From assembly GCF_014641495.1 (NCBI RefSeq), contig NZ_BMHV01000014.1, forward strand, positions 24,463 to 88,462: DNA of 64,000 bases, in the 5' to 3' direction. Made by a program: the position numbers and the translations under genes. This DNA comes from Terasakiella brassicae. GTDB lineage: Bacteria > Pseudomonadota > Alphaproteobacteria > Rhodospirillales > Terasakiellaceae. How positions within the stretch are numbered: the stretch's first letter is position 1; each line of letters opens with the position of its first letter. Under the pieces are notes generated by a model. That model saw only the letters and a list, made by a program, of their open reading frames with translations. It did not search any database and was not told where the DNA came from. Shown here in pieces: positions 54,255 to 63,675 of the stretch.

Positions 54255-56879
54255 ATGGATTTACCCACAAATTATATATCGGAATTCAAAGAATATGCTT
54301 TGCAGTTGGCAGAAGCATTTAAAGTGGGGATTGTTATCAGCAAACCAACCGGTGGAATCGTTTTGCAAGTGGGCTACGATTCTCACCCGATCGAGAATGT
54401 TCGAAATGTCGATTTACATATAGAAGGCGGTGTTAACTTTAATCTGGAGATTTCCAGCACGGCGCACGTGTCGGAGACAGCACTGAATGCCATCGAAAAA
54501 TCCTTAAACTTTTGCCTGAATGATCTTTATCAACGTTATCGTATCGAACGTTATGAAATGTTTCTGGATACGGCCGCAGACTGGTTCTGGGAAAGCGACC
54601 CCGATAACCGTTTTGTTTATCTAAGCGGTAAAGTCGAAGATGTTTTGGGCCTGAGGCCAGCGCAGATTATCGGGCATACACGGCGTGAAATTCACGGTAG
54701 GCAGCATGATCTGTCAACGCCGCAGTGGCAGGCGCATTTAAAACAGTTGGAACGCCATGAACCCTATTGCGATTTTGAAACGCGATGGGTGAGACCGGAT
54801 GGTGGCATTCGCCATATTAGCCTGAGTGGACAACCGATTTGGACCCAGAAAGGGGAGTTTGCGGGATATCGGGGGACAGGGCTGGATATTACGGGAAAAA
54901 AGCAAGCTCAAATTGATTTTCAAAATTTGGTGGAAGGGTCCATTCAAGGAATTTGCATCCATCGTCACTGGGAATTTGTATTTGTAAATCCGGCGTTGGT
55001 AAAAATGTGCGGCTATGACAGTGCGCAAGAATTTTTAGCCGTTGGTTCGGTAGAAAAGATGATCGCCCCTTATGAGCGTGAACGTCTGTATGAATATCGC
55101 TTGGCAAAAGAAAGAGGTGAGCAGATTGATACACACCATGTTGCAGATTATTTGACCAAAAGCGGTGAAGTTATCACCCTTGAATCCATCAATAGCCTGA
55201 TTGAATGGAAGGGGCAAAAAGCTATTCTCAGTACGGTCATTGATGTGACGCAACAGAAGAAAGCAGGACAAAAACTGCAGGAACATCGCGATCAGCTACA
55301 GATGCTGGTTGATGAACGTACACAAGATTTGATGAAAAGCGAACAGCGGTTTCGCAATGTGGCGGAAGCCGCATCTGACTGGTTCTGGGAAACGGATGAA
55401 AACCATAAAGTGACGTTCATCTCGGAACGTTTTTATGAGCTGTTCGACCTGACGCATGAGGAGGTTTTAGGGAACAGCCGGTTGGAGATTGTTGAAAATC
55501 AAATGAAGATACCGGATGTCTCGCAGGTGTGGTCGCAACATCTTGAATCTTTGAACCATCATAAACCCTTTTCCATTCGTTATTGGGTGCGAGGTCGCCG
55601 TGCAGACAGGGTTTGTATCGAAATTAAGGGAAAGCCCCTTTTTGATGATGGTGGTGTGTTCAAGGGGTACATAGGCGCCGGGTCGGATGTGACACAAGAA
55701 GTCGAGACGCAAGAAGCCTTGCGTCTTGCAGTAAAAGAAGCAGAAAGTGCCAACAGTGCAAAATCAGACTTTCTGTCAAATATGAGCCATGAGTTACGAA
55801 CCCCGCTGAATGCGATCTTGGGCTTTGCGCAGTTGTTGGAAAACAACGGTCAAGCAAATATGACTGAGCGGCAATTGATGCAATTGAAGCACATTCGTCT
55901 TGGCGGGGAACATTTGCTGGAATTGGTGAATGAAATTCTTGATTTGTCGAAAATTGAAGCGGGTAAACTCACAATTATCGCCGAAGATGTTGATCTGAAA
56001 AATCTGATTGATATGTGTTTGCCTTATGCGTCTGCTTTTTCTGAAAAATATAATGTGAAGATTGAGGATCGTTCTGTTGACGGCCTGCCCTTGATTTGGG
56101 CGGATGCGCTACGGGCGAAACAGGCTTTGCTGAATCTTTTGTCCAATGCGGCCAAATATAATCAGGCCAACGGTACCGTCTGGATTGATACGATGGAGAC
56201 ATCTGACGGCTTTGTGCGGGTGACAATACGCGATAATGGCATTGGTATTCGCGAGAGCGATAAAGAAAAAATATTCCAGCCTTTCCAAAGGGCTGCGGGG
56301 CAAGACGGCGTGATTGAAGGCACAGGGATCGGGCTTGTTCTGACAAAAAAATTACTGGAAGAAATGGGCGGACGTATCGGCTTTGAAAGCAATTATGGTG
56401 AGGGAAGCGCGTTTTGGCTGGATTTCCCGCAGTCTGTTACGCCGGAAAAATCGAATGCCCCCCCGGATCAGATGCAACAAGTCGATGGACGGTCGGTTTG
56501 TGCCCCCCAAACTCACTATACAATGTTGTATGTGGAAGATAATCCGTCAAACCTGTCTTTGATGGCGGGGATTGTGGATTGTATTCCAAATTTACGTATG
56601 GTTTCTGCACATACGGCGGAAATCGGTTTAACCATGTTGCAGGCCCAGAAACCTGACCTGGTACTGATGGATATCAATTTACCGGGGATGGATGGCTTTC
56701 AGGCTGTTCGTGAAATTCGTGCTCTGGAAAAGGTAAAAGACCTGCCTGTCTTTGCCATAAGTGCAGATGCACTATCGGATACGATCAGCAAGGGACAGGA
56801 CGCCGGTTTTGATCGTTATTTGACAAAACCGATTAATTTACCCCACTTTATGTCCATCCTAGATGAAGTTCTTAAATAG
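54255..56879 (+). CDS. Hybrid sensor histidine kinase with PAS domains
   Basis: 874 residues, no transmembrane segment. After an N-terminal domain (1-95): three PAS domains (about 97-215, 226-340 and 370-490; both first and third have ADWFWE-type openings). Then HisKA with the phosphorylated His512 in SNMSHELRTPLN; HATPase_c with DNGIGI, FQPFQR and GTGIGLVL; and a C-terminal receiver domain with acidic Asp762 and phospho-Asp806 in LMDINLPG. A cytoplasmic redox or ligand sensor is implied. The response regulator partner is not adjacent; peptide deformylase follows 15 bases later. Confidence 0.93.
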   Translation: MDLPTNYISEFKEYALQLAEAFKVGIVISKPTGGIVLQVGYDSHPIENVRNVDLHIEGGVNFNLEISSTAHVSETALNAIEKSLNFCLNDLYQRYRIERYEMFLDTAADWFWESDPDNRFVYLSGKVEDVLGLRPAQIIGHTRREIHGRQHDLSTPQWQAHLKQLERHEPYCDFETRWVRPDGGIRHISLSGQPIWTQKGEFAGYRGTGLDITGKKQAQIDFQNLVEGSIQGICIHRHWEFVFVNPALVKMCGYDSAQEFLAVGSVEKMIAPYERERLYEYRLAKERGEQIDTHHVADYLTKSGEVITLESINSLIEWKGQKAILSTVIDVTQQKKAGQKLQEHRDQLQMLVDERTQDLMKSEQRFRNVAEAASDWFWETDENHKVTFISERFYELFDLTHEEVLGNSRLEIVENQMKIPDVSQVWSQHLESLNHHKPFSIRYWVRGRRADRVCIEIKGKPLFDDGGVFKGYIGAGSDVTQEVETQEALRLAVKEAESANSAKSDFLSNMSHELRTPLNAILGFAQLLENNGQANMTERQLMQLKHIRLGGEHLLELVNEILDLSKIEAGKLTIIAEDVDLKNLIDMCLPYASAFSEKYNVKIEDRSVDGLPLIWADALRAKQALLNLLSNAAKYNQANGTVWIDTMETSDGFVRVTIRDNGIGIRESDKEKIFQPFQRAAGQDGVIEGTGIGLVLTKKLLEEMGGRIGFESNYGEGSAFWLDFPQSVTPEKSNAPPDQMQQVDGRSVCAPQTHYTMLYVEDNPSNLSLMAGIVDCIPNLRMVSAHTAEIGLTMLQAQKPDLVLMDINLPGMDGFQAVREIRALEKVKDLPVFAISADALSDTISKGQDAGFDRYLTKPINLPHFMSILDEVLK

Positions 56880-56894
56880 AAACAGGTGTGATAC

Positions 56895-57419
56895 GTGATC
56901 CTAAAAATTGCCAGAATGGGGCACCCGGTCTTACGGGCCAGAGCTGCCGAAGTTAAAGACATTCAAGCCCCGGAAATTGCACGTCTTGTCGCGGACATGA
57001 TTGAAACGATGCAGGATGCAAACGGGGCGGGGTTGGCTGCCCCACAAGTGCATGTGCCGTTACGTGTGATGATCTTTCATGTGCCGCGTGGTCGTGATGC
57101 GCACATTGAAGACGGCCTGCCCTTGACTGTATTGATCAATCCCGAGATTGAAGCCCTTGGGGATGATATGAACGAAGCCTTTGAAGGATGTCTTTCATTG
57201 CCGGGCATGACGGGCAAGGTCAATCGCTTTACGCAGATCAAATATCGTGGTTTTGGTCTGGATGGGACTTTGATTGAGCGCGAAGCCAGCGGATTTCATG
57301 CCCGTGTCGTGCAACATGAATATGATCATTTGGATGGAATTCTTTATCCGCAACGTATGGACGACCTGTCGACATTCGGCTATGTTGAGGAAATGCAAAA
57401 GGCAATCAATCAGGAATAA
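56895..57419 (+). CDS. def: Peptide deformylase
   Basis: 174 residues. Three metal-site motifs are intact: GAGLAAPQVH (44-53; the last residue is His where most have Gly), EGCLSLPG (97-104, Cys99 ligand) and QHEYDHLDG (140-148, His141 and His145 ligands with Glu142). It removes the formyl group from nascent proteins. The start is a GTG at 56895. Many alphaproteobacteria carry two or more def genes; this looks like one of these rather than the one next to fmt. Confidence 0.93.
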   Translation: MILKIARMGHPVLRARAAEVKDIQAPEIARLVADMIETMQDANGAGLAAPQVHVPLRVMIFHVPRGRDAHIEDGLPLTVLINPEIEALGDDMNEAFEGCLSLPGMTGKVNRFTQIKYRGFGLDGTLIEREASGFHARVVQHEYDHLDGILYPQRMDDLSTFGYVEEMQKAINQE

Positions 57420-57423
57420 GACG

Positions 57424-58068
57424 GTGCAGGACATCAAGGTAAAAGACGACATTTTGCTGGCAACACTTCCCAATGTGGTGTTTGACGGATGGACAGACGC
57501 AGTTATTGAATCCGGTGCGATTGAAGCCGGGTTTGATGCATCAATGGCCGTGCGCGCGTTTCCTGATGGGGTCAATGATATCCTTGCCCATTTCGCAGAT
57601 TATATAAATCGCCGTATGGCTACAGAATTGGTTGATCAGGATTTAAGTGAAAAAGGAATTGGTCATCGACTGGAAATCGCCATGCGGGTTCGTCTGGCGA
57701 TTGAAGCCCCCTATCGTGAAGCGGTGCGCAAGGCCATGTCCTATTACGCCATGCCCCAACATGCGCCCCAAGGTGTGCAGGTCGTCTGGAAAGCTGTGGA
57801 CGAGATGTGGTGGGGGTGCGGTGATGATGCGGTTGATTTCAACTATTATACCAAACGGGCTTCTTTAGCTGCTGTTTATAGTGCAACAATGGTTTATTGG
57901 TTGAATGACGATTCTGAAAATCAGGAAGAAACCATTCTTTTTTATCGTCGCCGTTTAATTGATGTGGTCAATGCCGTAAAAACCAGAAAGAAGATATTTT
58001 CCAAACTGGAAGATGTGTTTTGCAAGCTGGGTGGACGTCAAATGGCGAATGGGCTGATAAAACGCTGA
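57424..58068 (+). CDS. COQ9 family protein (ubiquinone biosynthesis)
   Basis: 214 residues, alphaproteobacterial homologue of mitochondrial COQ9, a lipid-binding helper of ubiquinone hydroxylation. FDGWTDAVIESGAIEAGFDA (about 18-37) and the C-terminal Trp/Asp-rich region VWKAVDEMWWGCGDDAVDFNYYTKR (about 120-144), with YSATMVYWLND, are family marks. The start is the GTG at 57424; it lies 4 bases after def, and the two are probably co-transcribed. Confidence 0.88.
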   Translation: MQDIKVKDDILLATLPNVVFDGWTDAVIESGAIEAGFDASMAVRAFPDGVNDILAHFADYINRRMATELVDQDLSEKGIGHRLEIAMRVRLAIEAPYREAVRKAMSYYAMPQHAPQGVQVVWKAVDEMWWGCGDDAVDFNYYTKRASLAAVYSATMVYWLNDDSENQEETILFYRRRLIDVVNAVKTRKKIFSKLEDVFCKLGGRQMANGLIKR

Positions 58069-58072
58069 CTTT

Positions 58073-58091
58073 GTGAGATTTCTCACTTTTC
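58073..58091 (+). terminator. Short hairpin after the COQ9 gene
   Basis: GTGAGA, TT, TCTCAC followed by TTTTC. Weak terminator or operator before the MFS gene. Confidence 0.4.
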
Positions 58092-58121
58092 TTTGTGTCA
58101 CAAAGGACTATAACCCGGTCC

Positions 58122-59324
58122 ATGAAAACACATAATCAACATACGGGCGAGTTTATCGCGTTAATGGCTTTTTTAATGTCGCTGGTTGCGCTGGCGATTG
58201 ATGCCATTCTCCCCGCATTCCATGCGGTCGGGGCCAGTTACGACATTATTGATGAAAATCGGTTGCAATTGCTGGTCGGCGTTCTGTTTTTGGGCATGGC
58301 GATTGGGCAATTGTTTTATGGCCCGCTTTCCGACAGCATTGGGCGTAAGCCTGCAACTTACATCGGTTTAATCTTGTTTATTGTTGGGGCATTGGTTTCC
58401 GCCTTTGCACCCACTTATGAAATTGTATTGTGGGGACGTTTTTTACAAGGCTTCGGTGTTGCCGGGCCGCGCACGATCTCTATTGCATTGGTGCGTGATC
58501 AGTATTCTGGTCGTGAAATGGCGCGGATTATGTCGTTTGTGATTTCGATTTTTATTATTATGCCTGCCATTGCACCGGCACTTGGCGCCGGGATTTTGGT
58601 GTTCGGCACATGGCATGCGATCTTTTTCCTGTTTGCCTTGTTGGCTTTTGTCGCACTCGTTTGGTTAATCTTACGACAACCCGAAACGCATCCTCAGGAA
58701 AAACGCACAGCGTTTAGTCTTGTAACGATCCTGCAAGGGGCGCGTTTCACATTGGGCAACCGATATTCTTGTGGCTATATGATTGTTGGGGGCTTGGCTT
58801 TTTCCTGTTTGGTCGCTTACTTAAATACGGCCAAATTGTTATATGCCGATATTTTCCAGATTGATGAATTGTTCCCGCTTTATTTTGGGATGTTGGCGCT
58901 TTTTGTTGGGGCGGCATCAATCGTTAATGGCAAGATGGTCGTGAAATATGGCATGCGTTCCATGATGAAGTTTGCCTTGATCGCCATGATCCTCAGCAGT
59001 GGCAGCTTTTTCTTTTATCTCTATTTCACGTCCGGGCACCCGTCTTTTGTGTTGTTCATGGTGTCAATGGCGTCAATTTTCTTCTTTATGGGGATATTGT
59101 TCGGCAATGCCAATGCAATGGCGATGGAACCTGTCGGTCATATTGCGGGTATTGCCTCATCGATCATTGGGGCAGGAACAACTTTTGTTTCCATGTCGCT
59201 GGGCGCGTTGGTCGGTCAATTTTATGACCAGACGTTGCTGCCTTTGATTGGCGGATATTTCGCCTTGGCACTATCTGCCTATGTCATTATGTCTATGATT
59301 GAACGAAAAGATATGGCAGTGTAA
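58122..59324 (+). CDS. MFS transporter, Bcr/CflA family
   Basis: 400 residues with 12 hydrophobic helices. The motif A region GQLFYGPLSDSIGRKPATY (about 65-83) with the Asp and Arg is intact, and RGxLQGFGVAGPRTISIALVRD (about 115-133) is motif of the drug:H+ antiporter group. The Bcr/CflA group exports bicyclomycin-like drugs or peptides. Start at 58122, the Met directly before the charged leader and first helix. Convergent with purK, sharing a symmetric hairpin. Confidence 0.88.
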   Translation: MKTHNQHTGEFIALMAFLMSLVALAIDAILPAFHAVGASYDIIDENRLQLLVGVLFLGMAIGQLFYGPLSDSIGRKPATYIGLILFIVGALVSAFAPTYEIVLWGRFLQGFGVAGPRTISIALVRDQYSGREMARIMSFVISIFIIMPAIAPALGAGILVFGTWHAIFFLFALLAFVALVWLILRQPETHPQEKRTAFSLVTILQGARFTLGNRYSCGYMIVGGLAFSCLVAYLNTAKLLYADIFQIDELFPLYFGMLALFVGAASIVNGKMVVKYGMRSMMKFALIAMILSSGSFFFYLYFTSGHPSFVLFMVSMASIFFFMGILFGNANAMAMEPVGHIAGIASSIIGAGTTFVSMSLGALVGQFYDQTLLPLIGGYFALALSAYVIMSMIERKDMAV

Positions 59325-59329
59325 AATCC

Positions 59330-59354
59330 CAAGGGGCAAATCAAATGCCCCTTG
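59330..59354. terminator. Bidirectional terminator-like hairpin between MFS gene and purK
   Basis: CAAGGGGCA, loop, TGCCCCTTG between convergent genes. T tracts are short on both sides. Confidence 0.5.
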
Positions 59355-59364
59355 AGGTTAATAT

Positions 59365-60462
59365 TTATTCTTTTGGTAATTCCCCTAAGGGATAAACAAA
59401 ATTGACGTGCCCCATTTTGCGCCCCCGCCGTGTGGAGGATTTGCCGTAGAGATGGAGTTTGGCATTCGGTTCGTTCAAATAATCCGGCCATTTTTCCACA
59501 TCAAAACCGATCAGGTTTTTCATAATCAGGTCGTTGCGGCGTTCCACAGACCCCAGCGGTAAACCGCATACAGCGCGCACAAACTGTTCAAATTGATCGG
59601 AATAACAGGCATCTTGCGTCCAGTGACCGGAGTTGTGCGGGCGCGGAGCCATTTCATTGACGATCAAACGGTCGTCCTTGGTATGGAACATTTCAACGGC
59701 AAGCAAGCCGATGAGATCCATTTTTTCAGCCAAAGTAACGGCAATGCGAACAGCTTCTTCGATCAATCCGTCAGGCAGATGTGCCGGGACTGTGGAGGTA
59801 TCCAAGATACCATCGACATGGTTGTTTTCAGCCGGTTCAAAGGCTGTCCATTGACCACAGGCACTGCGTGCGACAACAACCGAGATTTCGCGTTGGAAAT
59901 CGACAAAACCTTCCAGAACACTGGGGGCATTTGACATGGAGGCATAAGCCGTTTCAAGATCGGTTTCCGGGCGGATCAAGGCTTGGCCTTTCCCGTCATA
60001 TCCCATGCGTGTGGTTTTCAGGATGCTGGGGCGGCCCAGTTCGTTGACGGCCTTTTCCAGATCATCCAGACTATCAACCCCTTTAAAGGGGGCCGTATCG
60101 ATGCCGCAGTCATTGATGAAGTTTTTCTCAATCAAACGATCCTGAGACAGATGCAGGCAGTTCCAACTTGGTCGCACATTGACGTGTTCGCTCAGCAACT
60201 GAACGCTTTCGTGCGGGATGTTTTCAAATTCAAAGGTGACGACATCACAAGAGTCGGCAAACGAGACCAAGGCATCGCGGTCATCATATTCAGCAACCGT
60301 TGCTTTGTGCGCCACCTGTTCCGCCGGGCTGTCCTGACCGGGGCCGAAGACGTGACACATATAGCCCAGACGCGCAGCGGCCAATGCCGTCATACGTCCC
60401 AACTGACCATTACCTATAATGCCGATGGTGCTGCCCGGTGGCAGAAGTTTTTGTTCAGCCAT
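59365..60462 (-). CDS. purK: 5-(carboxyamino)imidazole ribonucleotide synthase
   Basis: 365 residues, ATP-grasp enzyme of purine synthesis. PPGSTIGIIGNGQLGRM (8-24) is the N-terminal nucleotide region, and FEFENIPHESV (about 76-86) and EMAPRPHNSGHWTQDAC (about 269-285) are PurK signatures. It converts AIR, ATP and bicarbonate to N5-CAIR, the substrate of the PurE encoded just upstream (18 bases). The order purE-purK is classical. Confidence 0.96.
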   Translation of the reverse strand: MAEQKLLPPGSTIGIIGNGQLGRMTALAAARLGYMCHVFGPGQDSPAEQVAHKATVAEYDDRDALVSFADSCDVVTFEFENIPHESVQLLSEHVNVRPSWNCLHLSQDRLIEKNFINDCGIDTAPFKGVDSLDDLEKAVNELGRPSILKTTRMGYDGKGQALIRPETDLETAYASMSNAPSVLEGFVDFQREISVVVARSACGQWTAFEPAENNHVDGILDTSTVPAHLPDGLIEEAVRIAVTLAEKMDLIGLLAVEMFHTKDDRLIVNEMAPRPHNSGHWTQDACYSDQFEQFVRAVCGLPLGSVERRNDLIMKNLIGFDVEKWPDYLNEPNAKLHLYGKSSTRRGRKMGHVNFVYPLGELPKE

Positions 60463-60480
60463 AACCTGAATGATCCTTAT

Positions 60481-60981
60481 TTAATCGACGGGTTCTTCTG
60501 CAACGCTTGCGGTTTGTTGGGCGCGAAACGCATCCAGTTTGGCGGCAACATCGTCATCTTGCAAGGCAATGATACTGGCGGCCATAATGCCTGCGTTTTT
60601 CGCCCCGGCATCCCCGATTGCCAATGTACCAACAGGAACGCCGCCGGGCATTTGTGCGATGGAATAAAGACTGTCCAGACCGTTCAATGCACGGCTTTTA
60701 ACCGGCACGCCCAGAACGGGCAGTGGCGTCATGGCAGCGGCCATACCGGGCAGATGGGCGGCACCACCGGCCCCGGCGATAATGACTTGCAGTCCGCGTG
60801 CCTTTGCCGTGGTGGCGTAATCATAAAGGCGTTGCGGTGTGCGGTGTGCAGAAACAATGCGTTTTTCGTATGAAACACCCATTTCATCCAGCATATCGGC
60901 AGCCAGCTTCATTGTCGGCCAATCCGATTGGCTTCCCATGATGATCCCAACAGAAGGTACAGCACTATCCATAGTCTTCAT
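60481..60981 (-). CDS. purE: N5-carboxyaminoimidazole ribonucleotide mutase
   Basis: 166 residues, class I Pur[14 protein letters not shown] (13-25), SAHRTPQRL (about 44-52, active-site His) and [14 protein letters not shown] (about 70-83) are all conserved. It moves the carboxyl group of N5-CAIR to CAIR. The start at 60981 gives a usual N-terminal length. Operon with purK. Confidence 0.96.
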   Translation of the reverse strand: MKTMDSAVPSVGIIMGSQSDWPTMKLAADMLDEMGVSYEKRIVSAHRTPQRLYDYATTAKARGLQVIIAGAGGAAHLPGMAAAMTPLPVLGVPVKSRALNGLDSLYSIAQMPGGVPVGTLAIGDAGAKNAGIMAASIIALQDDDVAAKLDAFRAQQTASVAEEPVD

Positions 60982-61107
60982 CCTTGCACAAGACCGTAAA
61001 AAAGGGGCGTATTATATGTATGTCGGCCCAAATCGCAAGGTTTTTAAGATTTTTCAACGTTTTCAGTGTATTATGAAATATCTGAAATGTTTGAAATGGT
61101 ATGTGTT

Positions 61108-61851
61108 ATGCCGATTGACGATATTAAAGCGACAGACGCGTTGAAACCTTATAGCGGGCAGTCCGGTCAATCCGGGGGGCGGCCGTCCTATGGCAGTTTT
61201 AAAGGGCGGCATAAATACCCACCGGTTAAACGCACTATTCACGATGTGACGTCCTTTATGAATATTCCGCAAGATGAACTGACCCCGGCGGTGAGTGAGG
61301 CCATTGTATCCTTGATGGAGGAAGTGGATCATCTGCGCGAAGAGCTGTCGATGACGCATAGTTTCGATGAAAAACTTTCCAGTGCAATGGATCGTCATAT
61401 GGATTTACCGGTTTTGACACGCCATGCCTTGTGCCGGGATATATCTGTGATGACTACTCGGATTGGGAAGACGATCAGCAGCGCGACTTTTGTGTATTTT
61501 CAAATCGCAAATTTTGCCGAGATAAAAAAACGGGCAGGCCTGTTGGCGGGCGATACCGTTATTCGGGAGGTTGCGGAAATTTTAAGCGGGCATTTGCGCG
61601 AAACGGATCGCATCGGTACATTGGGCGGGGATGGTTTTGGTATCGTCTTGACGCTCAGCGATTTTGAAGCATCCTTGACGAAAGTTGACCATCTTGTTGA
61701 ACAGGTTCAGCAAGGCCCAATTCTGTTTGATGGGCGTGTCATGGACGTGGAAATCGCATACGGCCTGCACAGTTTGCATGTCGGTGAAAAAGTCGATGTC
61801 ATTTTGAACGAAGCCGATAAAGACCTGCACAAACGTTTTGTCAGGCTATGA
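61108..61851 (+). CDS. Degenerate GGDEF domain protein
   Basis: 247 residues. N-terminal region (1-110) with a conserved helical segment DVTSFMNIPQDEL and a coiled-coil-like VSLMEEVDHLREELS; C-terminal GGDEF domain (about 115-245). The active-site loop reads GTLGGDGFGIV instead of GG(D/E)EF, so the metal-binding Glu is replaced by Gly and cyclase activity is doubtful. It may be a c-di-GMP or GTP-binding regulator. The start at 61108 is tentative. Ends overlap the DUF465 gene at 61841. Confidence 0.72.
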   Translation: MPIDDIKATDALKPYSGQSGQSGGRPSYGSFKGRHKYPPVKRTIHDVTSFMNIPQDELTPAVSEAIVSLMEEVDHLREELSMTHSFDEKLSSAMDRHMDLPVLTRHALCRDISVMTTRIGKTISSATFVYFQIANFAEIKKRAGLLAGDTVIREVAEILSGHLRETDRIGTLGGDGFGIVLTLSDFEASLTKVDHLVEQVQQGPILFDGRVMDVEIAYGLHSLHVGEKVDVILNEADKDLHKRFVRL

Positions 61852-62041
61852 TATCAGGCACAATCAAGGCTTCAAGCTTGGCGATCTGGTCTTTCAGGGT
61901 CAGTTTCTTTTTTTTAAGGCGTTGCAATTGCAATTGGTCATAAGGCGGCGTCAGGACCATGCGGTTGATCACATCGTCCAAATCCCTATGTTCGGTTTGC
62001 AGAATGGCCAGCTTGATTTTCAGCTCACGGGTTTCTGACAT
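61841..62041 (-). CDS. YdcH family small protein (DUF465)
   Basis: 66 residues, coiled-coil hairpin of the DUF465/YdcH family. The first helix and the loop ELKIKLAILQTEHRDLDDVI, then LQRLKKKKLTLKDQIAKLE, match it. Function unknown. It is convergent with the GGDEF gene (11-base overlap) and divergent from pfkA. A second protein of this type is at 63313. Confidence 0.82.
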   Translation of the reverse strand: MSETRELKIKLAILQTEHRDLDDVINRMVLTPPYDQLQLQRLKKKKLTLKDQIAKLEALIVPDIIA

Positions 62042-62128
62042 GACTTTCCCGACTTGTTATGTGTTTGTTAAGTCTCTAGATTTGAATATAGCATATAATT
62101 TGGCGCAGATAACAAAAAAGGAATTGGG

Positions 62129-63217
62129 ATGAGTAAAAAACGCATCGGAATTTTAACAAGCGGTGGCGATTGTGCCGGATTGAATGCGGCTATCCGCGCG
62201 GTGACACGCCGTGCAATCGAAGGGTATGGCTGGGAGGTTGTCGGAATCCACAACGGGACTTTAGGCTTGATCTCCACCCCCGTTGATGCGGAAGTGCTGG
62301 ATCATAAAACATTCAGCGGGACGCTGTTGCGCCAAGGCGGTACCTTTTTGGGAACAACCAATAAAGGGGACCCGTTTGCCTATCCTATGAAAGACGGCAG
62401 CCTCAAAGATCGCTCGGCAGAATTTATTGAAGGTTTCCGCGAACTGGATTTATGCGGCCTGATCGGGGTGGGCGGTGATGGGTCCATGAAGATTTTGAAC
62501 AAGCTTTGCGAACGGGGCAATATTCCGTTTATCGGCATTCCCAAAACCATTGACAATGATGTGGCTTGTACAGAATTTTCCATCGGTTTTACAACGGCGG
62601 TCAATGTGGCTGTGGATGCGCTGGACCGTCTGCATCCCACCGCTGCATCGCATCACCGGGTGATGATATTGGAGGTCATGGGACGCGATGCCGGGCATAT
62701 TGCGTTACATGCGGGTATTGCAGGTGGTGCGGATGTAATTCTTGTACCTGAAATCCCCTACGATATGGAAAAGGTTGCCGCGAAAATTCGCCATATTTAT
62801 GAACACGAACATCGTAGCCATGCTTTGATTGTCGTGTCCGAGGCAGTGAAGGCCGCAGATGGTAAACCGGTGATGAAGCAAAATGATGAAGGGCGTTTTA
62901 ATTATGGCGGTGTCGGTCATGTGATTGGGGAACAGCTCTATAAAATGACCGGGGCGGAAACGCGGGTCACCGTTTTGGGCCATGTTCAGCGCGGCGGAAA
63001 ACCGGCCATGCGTGATCGTGTCATTGCCTCTGCCTTCGGTGTTAGCGCGGTTGATTTACTAGCGCAGGGAAAGACCAATCGAATGGTTGCATGGCAGCAT
63101 CGAAAAGTCGTGGATGTCGCCTTGGAAGACGTTGTGTCGCATTATAATAATATTGATGTTTCCGGCACGCTGGTTCATACGGCGCGCGGGCTTGGTATTT
63201 GTTTGGGGGATGAATGA
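62129..63217 (+). CDS. pfkA: 6-phosphofructokinase
   Basis: 362 residues, PfkA superfamily. GILTSGGDCAGLNAAIR (7-23), GVGGDGSMKIL (about 110-120), GIPKTIDNDVA (about 133-143), and the catalytic Asp within TIDND are intact. The pair Gly in GGDGS and Lys in PKTIDND is the mixed combination of the group III PFKs that still use ATP, instead of the GGDD/PKTIDND of the pyrophosphate type. Donor is therefore probably ATP, by inference. AAAGGAATTGGG is just upstream of the ATG. Confidence 0.93.
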   Translation: MSKKRIGILTSGGDCAGLNAAIRAVTRRAIEGYGWEVVGIHNGTLGLISTPVDAEVLDHKTFSGTLLRQGGTFLGTTNKGDPFAYPMKDGSLKDRSAEFIEGFRELDLCGLIGVGGDGSMKILNKLCERGNIPFIGIPKTIDNDVACTEFSIGFTTAVNVAVDALDRLHPTAASHHRVMILEVMGRDAGHIALHAGIAGGADVILVPEIPYDMEKVAAKIRHIYEHEHRSHALIVVSEAVKAADGKPVMKQNDEGRFNYGGVGHVIGEQLYKMTGAETRVTVLGHVQRGGKPAMRDRVIASAFGVSAVDLLAQGKTNRMVAWQHRKVVDVALEDVVSHYNNIDVSGTLVHTARGLGICLGDE

Positions 63218-63312
63218 AAAATCGGCAGGGATTGACAGACAACGCTGGCCTTACCAAATTAATTTATGTATCATAAAACTATCTTAAAACTGCCATAGGG
63301 AGGTTGTCCGCA

Positions 63313-63480
63313 ATGAGCGTACTAGACCGAATTGAATCTCTCAAATCCAAGCACGCAGATTTGGAACATAAAATCGAAGCAGAAGAAATAAGACCTCATC
63401 CGAACGACACGCTCATACACGATCTCAAACGACAGAAACTCAAAGTGAAAGACGAAATTTCCGTCCTGTCGCTTAACTAA
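63313..63480 (+). CDS. Small YdcH-like protein (DUF465)
   Basis: 55 residues, with the DUF465 helix-loop-helix pattern: RIESLKSKHADLEHKIE, a short linker RPHPNDT, and LKRQKLKVKDEISVL. The ATG at 63313 has GGGAGG about 10 bases upstream. It is a relative of the protein at 61841 and lies after pfkA. A strong terminator is 85 bases downstream, possibly with an extended 3' region. Confidence 0.75.
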   Translation: MSVLDRIESLKSKHADLEHKIEAEEIRPHPNDTLIHDLKRQKLKVKDEISVLSLN

Positions 63481-63565
63481 CGAGATACTTACCTATCAAA
63501 TAGAATTTTTAAAAATGACGCACTCTTATCCATGACGTGCGCGTATCCAAGAGATACGAATATAA

Positions 63566-63597
63566 ACGCCCCGAACCTGTTTTCGGGGCGTTTTTCG
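63566..63597 (+). terminator. Terminator after the DUF465 gene
   Basis: AACGCCCCGAA, loop CCTG, TTTTCGGGGCGTTTTT: strong hairpin with T run. Confidence 0.9.
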
Positions 63598-63615
63598 TGA
63601 TGTCGTAAGAAAGAA

Positions 63616-63643
63616 AAACCTCGTTTGAACACAAACGGGGTTT
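63616..63643. terminator. Third terminator-like hairpin flanking a repeat end
   Basis: AAACC-TCGTTTG, loop AACA, CAAACG-GGGTTT. It is immediately followed by the repeat end TCAGGTTATTGACAAAG, as at copy 2. Confidence 0.65.
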
Positions 63644-63664
63644 CAGGTTATTGACAAAGCCCCC
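63643..63664. repeat. MITE-like repeat, copy 3, truncated
   Basis: The left 22 bases of the repeat (TCAGGTTATTGACAAAGC and CCCC) match copy 2 exactly, then similarity stops 11 bases before the insertion sequence end at 63676. Truncation by the IS is likely. Confidence 0.6.
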
Positions 63665-63675
63665 TAATACCAAAA

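Noticed and set aside
59983..60873. 296-codon frame on the plus strand over purK and purE
   Set aside because: Runs across two conserved genes on the other strand; long only because of their codon bias.
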